DNA of 64,000 bases, taken from contig CAUJEL010000131.1 of the NCBI GenBank assembly GCA_963169875.1, positions 1 through 64,000 on the forward strand, in the 5' to 3' direction. Shown here in pieces: positions 60,721 to 64,000 of the stretch. Made by a program: the position numbers and the translations under genes. The DNA is from Candidatus Zhuqueibacterota bacterium. GTDB taxonomy: Bacteria; Zhuqueibacterota; Zhuqueibacteria; Residuimicrobiales; Residuimicrobiaceae. The notes under the pieces are model-generated. The model did not search any database. It saw only the letters and a list, made by a program, of their open reading frames with translations, and was not told the DNA's origin. Each line of letters begins with the position of its first letter. Position 1 is the stretch's first letter.

Positions 60721-63700
60721 TCATTTCTTCATACGACGAATAACAGCTTCCACGTTTTCGATCGACACATCCAATCGTTCGGCTATTCTTATTGGCGCGA
60801 ACTTATTAGATTTTGCCCAAACTTCTATCATCTCTATAGTTTCTTCAGATAAATCGATAGTAACATCATCTTCAATCTCATTTATTGACAATTCAGTTGA
60901 GTCAATTGTTGGGTATTCAGGAATTTTATCAACGTCAATTCTCCATGCCTTGGACCATTTATCCAAATCAACAAGGACCTTTTCGAATTTTCTGTTTTGC
61001 TTTTTTTCGTAATAGTCTGCAAGACGTTTTAAATTTTTTATCCAGCGATCCTTTGCAAATTGGATCTCTGTATTAGTTGCTGGAATTGGTAATTTGTCGT
61101 TTTTGAATGCTCTTACATAAAATTCAAGGGCATAAACTATCTTTGTTGTTCTTTCAATGGCTAACCCCACAGCTGTAAAACCGACGATATTTTCCCAAGC
61201 CGTATCAATAACATGCTTTTTAATTATGGCTGCGATTTCATCCCTATTTTTAATAGTAGTCACATTGTAGAAATCTTTACAACTTGCAACATTAATTATT
61301 AGTATCCTAAGAACTTGTGAATAGATGGTTTTTATTTTCTTAGCGGCATGGTATGTTTCGATTGCTTCACTCCAATGCTCTTGATCTAAGTTATGCTTTA
61401 ATAAGATTGGGTATAGTTTAGCAAGTACATCAATGGATTTTTGACCTTCTTCTCTAATCAGAGTTTCCAAAATGTTAGTATCAGGATATTTCCTTAGCAT
61501 CTCTATCGCTGATGCAATATCCCCTTGATGTATAAATGATTCTATTATAAGATTGGCGTTTTGCTGCGAAATTGTTTCATTTTTATGATCTTGCCAAATC
61601 TTGAGAATGCTTTCATTTTTACCAATTTTTGCCAACCACTCTAGATTTTCAGGAAAGTCCAGGACGTCCGCTTTTGCAGTCTTGTAATCATCGGTATTCG
61701 GTTTAATATGCATTCTATCCCATCTGTCAACAGCCTCTTTATATTGTTTGGCTCTGTATGCTATGAGTCCAATATCATAGGAGTCCTGGATTAGTAAGCC
61801 ATTTTTTTCAATCTTTACAAGTTTTGAGTATACAACACTAAAGTTAGTGTAATTTTCTAATTTTGAGAAAGCGTGAATCAGATTTTGGATGACCACTTTA
61901 CTCCATTTTTCATCACAAATAATTTCATAGCTATTTGAGCCTTGCATTTCTGTGAGAATAAAATCAAGGAAGCTCTCACAGTTTGAGGCATTTTGGTTGT
62001 CATTTAAGAAATAGGCAGCGCGATGTTTTAAAGAATTTATGAAATGATTATTATTTAATATTTTATCGTAGTTACTAGCATTCCAATAGCAGTCTAATGC
62101 TTTTGCATATTCTGCTAACTGCAGATAAGTATCTCCTGCTTCTTCTATAGAACCCTCTATTTCGCATCGGATTGCTTTGCACAGCAAAGCTTTTTGTTTT
62201 TGATTTGCCCTAATAAAATTGTCTTCGGCAAGCTTTAATTTGTATGGGTCTTTTTCTAATACCCCAACCGACATAAATTGTTCAGCTATTGCTGCTGGGT
62301 CATCTTGGTCGCCGCTAAAAGTCTCCTCTCTGCCAGGTTGCCAAAAGTTACAATCATCTGCTTCCCATGTATATTGGGTATTTTTCTGGTAACGATTAAT
62401 AAGATCCTCAAGCTTTGTGAGTAAATGATTGTTCCAGAAAGAATCAATCCCTTCTGTAGTATCCACTAAGATCAATCGTCTAATTGGCCTACTTGCACCA
62501 ACATAAAGTCTGTTTAAAAAGTACTCTAGTGAGACTGACTTCTCTCGTTCATCATTAACAGCATCCTCATCATCAAGAGGTTTCAGTAATTCGGGATAGT
62601 CATTAAGACAGCACTCTCCAAATTTATATAGAACAACGCGTGAGAATTCCAAGCCTTTCGCACTCATAGCGCTTAAAAAATTTCGGTTTGAAATAGAAGA
62701 TTTCCTTTGGAGCGTTTGCAGAAACTCATCGTCATTGACAAAATCCTCCTCTTCACCTTCTTGACAGGGCAAAATAATAACTAGTTCTTCTTGTTTTAAC
62801 AAAGCATCCTGGCAGACTGGATTTTTAATATCAAATAATGCTACGACAGGTGCATCATTCATAAAATACGTTTTTTGCGGCCGTAAATCCTTGATCTCAA
62901 ATAAGAGTCCTCTAATAATCTGAATAAAGTTGCAGAAGCCAACAATCTGTTTTGAGGATCTGTAATTCAACTTTAATTCTTGAAAATTAAATTGCAGATT
63001 TGCATACCCAAAGGCGTCTAATTCCTGGACGATTTTTTCGTGAAATGCAGATTTTACAGCATTCCAGTCAAATCCAGTAGGATTAAGTGTTTGATAGGGA
63101 TCCCCAGCGAATGCAAAGGGCAAATATTTGAGCACTTCTGATGGTATTTTACGATTAGAGTAGATCGTCAATTTCAAGATCAATTCAAGTTCATTTCGTG
63201 TAAAATCCTGTGCCTCATCACAAAAAATAGCAGTCCCTTGTGAAAGCTTTTCAAGTGGTAAGTCTAGTACGCAACGAGCCAAGTCCTGATCATCCCAGTA
63301 TCCTTCGTTCTCACAAAGCTTTTTAAACCATTGCTCCCACACAATGGTATACACTTTTTCAAATGTCTCGGGTAGAACAGTCAATTGCTTTGCTGGAAGC
63401 TCTTTATAAACATCAAGATCGCAATAACTGCCAAAATCGTCACGCATACCTTTGATATACGTTCTTATGATATGCCATGCAAATTCGGCCGTAGTATGCT
63501 TCATGGTCATATCAGAGGTTTTTGTATATTTGTTATTAAATAGCAGTTTAAATTTTTTAAAATCCACCCGTTTTTCAGGATTAAAATGATTTCTTTGGTT
63601 TAATGGCAGTAAGTTAAGTAAATAGTGCTGGAATTCAGCAAAACAGCTATCAATGGAAACCTCTTTGCTTTTAAGCTGATAATCAAATCCATCGACTCTT

Positions 63701-64000
63701 AAATGCGGATTTGTACTCAATATAGTAGTCACAATATATCTAGCCCGTTCCACAAGTTTGGAACTATATGTCAAATAAATCGGTCTTTTAGTTGATGCCC
63801 CCGTACTTTTAACTAAATATGTATAAACCCTATCTGTGAACAGATATAAGAGTATGGTCGTTTTTCCACTTCCCGGACGTCCGTTAATAAACAATGGAAA
63901 AATGTGCTCCCTATTCCGAAGACGGATGTTTTCAAGTATCTCAATTTCTTCCGGCGAAAGTGCGATGTTGCCTTCGGTGTTTGTTTCAATATCAATCCAC
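60721..64000 (-). CDS. SF1 (UvrD-like) helicase with helical-repeat C-terminus, 5' end beyond window
   Basis: At least 1092 codons, open to the right edge. Helicase motifs run in order: NGRPGSGKTTILLYL (I), AIFCDEAQDF (II), AFAGDPYQTLNP (III), LKLNYRSSKQIVGF (IV), SAMSAKGLEFSRVVLYKFG (V) and FLNRLYVGASRPIRRLILV (VI). The last ~550 residues are TPR-like helical repeats (AGDTYLQLAEYAKALDCYWNA; AYRAKQYKEAVDRW), and the end has a small HTH-like segment (IAERLDVSIENVEAVIRRM). The frame extends upstream of the TTG at 63894 without interruption (ALSPEEIEILENIR). It is AT-rich and next to the TIR operon, so a defence or repair role is inferred. Confidence 0.85.
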   Translation of the reverse strand, partial: WIDIETNTEGNIALSPEEIEILENIRLRNREHIFPLFINGRPGSGKTTILLYLFTDRVYTYLVKSTGASTKRPIYLTYSSKLVERARYIVTTILSTNPHLRVDGFDYQLKSKEVSIDSCFAEFQHYLLNLLPLNQRNHFNPEKRVDFKKFKLLFNNKYTKTSDMTMKHTTAEFAWHIIRTYIKGMRDDFGSYCDLDVYKELPAKQLTVLPETFEKVYTIVWEQWFKKLCENEGYWDDQDLARCVLDLPLEKLSQGTAIFCDEAQDFTRNELELILKLTIYSNRKIPSEVLKYLPFAFAGDPYQTLNPTGFDWNAVKSAFHEKIVQELDAFGYANLQFNFQELKLNYRSSKQIVGFCNFIQIIRGLLFEIKDLRPQKTYFMNDAPVVALFDIKNPVCQDALLKQEELVIILPCQEGEEEDFVNDDEFLQTLQRKSSISNRNFLSAMSAKGLEFSRVVLYKFGECCLNDYPELLKPLDDEDAVNDEREKSVSLEYFLNRLYVGASRPIRRLILVDTTEGIDSFWNNHLLTKLEDLINRYQKNTQYTWEADDCNFWQPGREETFSGDQDDPAAIAEQFMSVGVLEKDPYKLKLAEDNFIRANQKQKALLCKAIRCEIEGSIEEAGDTYLQLAEYAKALDCYWNASNYDKILNNNHFINSLKHRAAYFLNDNQNASNCESFLDFILTEMQGSNSYEIICDEKWSKVVIQNLIHAFSKLENYTNFSVVYSKLVKIEKNGLLIQDSYDIGLIAYRAKQYKEAVDRWDRMHIKPNTDDYKTAKADVLDFPENLEWLAKIGKNESILKIWQDHKNETISQQNANLIIESFIHQGDIASAIEMLRKYPDTNILETLIREEGQKSIDVLAKLYPILLKHNLDQEHWSEAIETYHAAKKIKTIYSQVLRILIINVASCKDFYNVTTIKNRDEIAAIIKKHVIDTAWENIVGFTAVGLAIERTTKIVYALEFYVRAFKNDKLPIPATNTEIQFAKDRWIKNLKRLADYYEKKQNRKFEKVLVDLDKWSKAWRIDVDKIPEYPTIDSTELSINEIEDDVTIDLSEETIEMIEVWAKSNKFAPIRIAERLDVSIENVEAVIRRMKK

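Noticed and set aside
1-64000. CRISPR array, rRNA or prophage
   Set aside because: No regularly spaced direct repeats, no rRNA-like conserved blocks and no phage structural or integrase genes were found; fibre-like genes stand alone.

Overview
The window reads like the chromosome of a Gram-negative bacterium of the FCB superphylum (Bacteroidota / Calditrichota / KSB1-like). The evidence is a PorV-type protein, several secreted proteins ending in type IX secretion (T9SS) sorting domains, a TonB-dependent receptor with an N-terminal carboxypeptidase-regulatory-like domain, golvesin-like domains and many SPII lipoproteins. I do not assign it lower than that. No rRNA, tRNA or CRISPR array was found.

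Layout. (1) 1-8.4 kb, minus strand: a short partial gene, a PorV/PorQ protein, a T9SS cargo protein, a TonB receptor and a phosphodiester glycosidase-golvesin-T9SS protein. (2) 9.0-11.1 kb: an FMN reductase and PreA. (3) 11.6-21.9 kb, plus strand: a GbsR/MarR-like regulator, then thiolase, SDR reductase, a KAS III-like protein lacking two catalytic residues, a sodium:solute symporter and an acyl-CoA ligase, followed by a lipoprotein, an outer-membrane barrel protein and an alpha/beta-hydrolase lipoprotein. Together these look like uptake, activation and processing of a carboxylic acid or ester. (4) 22.1-26.1 kb, minus strand: an NCS2 permease with a degenerate GHKL/anti-sigma-like tail, a tyrosine-decarboxylase-type enzyme and a SpoIIAA-like STAS protein, probably one operon. 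(5) 26.6-39.6 kb: MazG-like protein, a DUF6483-like protein, class I fumarase, M20 amidohydrolase, esterase lipoprotein, a large golvesin/amidase-like lipoprotein, a cyclic-nucleotide-binding protein, AI-2E transporter, a cyclase-family hydrolase and a MATE exporter. (6) 40-52.4 kb: cell-surface proteins, including a 1928-residue DUF11-like / SdrD-B / GH99-like / discoidin / T9SS protein and a YadA-head plus S74-chaperone protein, then a DUF6599-DUF362 pair and a T9SS-domain gene remnant.

(7) 52.4-64 kb is visibly AT-richer than the rest and resembles an accessory or defence island. Its centre is a tight four-gene operon (52916-58236): a TIR / nucleotide-cyclase-like / Nudix protein, a DUF89 (ARMT1-like) phosphatase-fold protein, an isochorismatase-fold hydrolase and a full-length HypE homologue ending in the functional Pro-Arg-Leu-Cys tail, with no hydrogenase genes in view. 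Beside it lie an XRE antitoxin with a decayed upstream partner, a T9SS carbohydrate-binding protein and an SF1 (UvrD-like) helicase with a long repeat-like C-terminus that runs off the window. The four-gene operon is the best candidate for an undescribed system. An NAD/ADP-ribose-linked role is my inference from domain chemistry only.

Repeats: two 176-bp MITE-like copies with matching inverted ends (11148-11323, 50395-50570), two copies of a palindrome built on CCTTGCGAAGGT, and several strong terminator hairpins.
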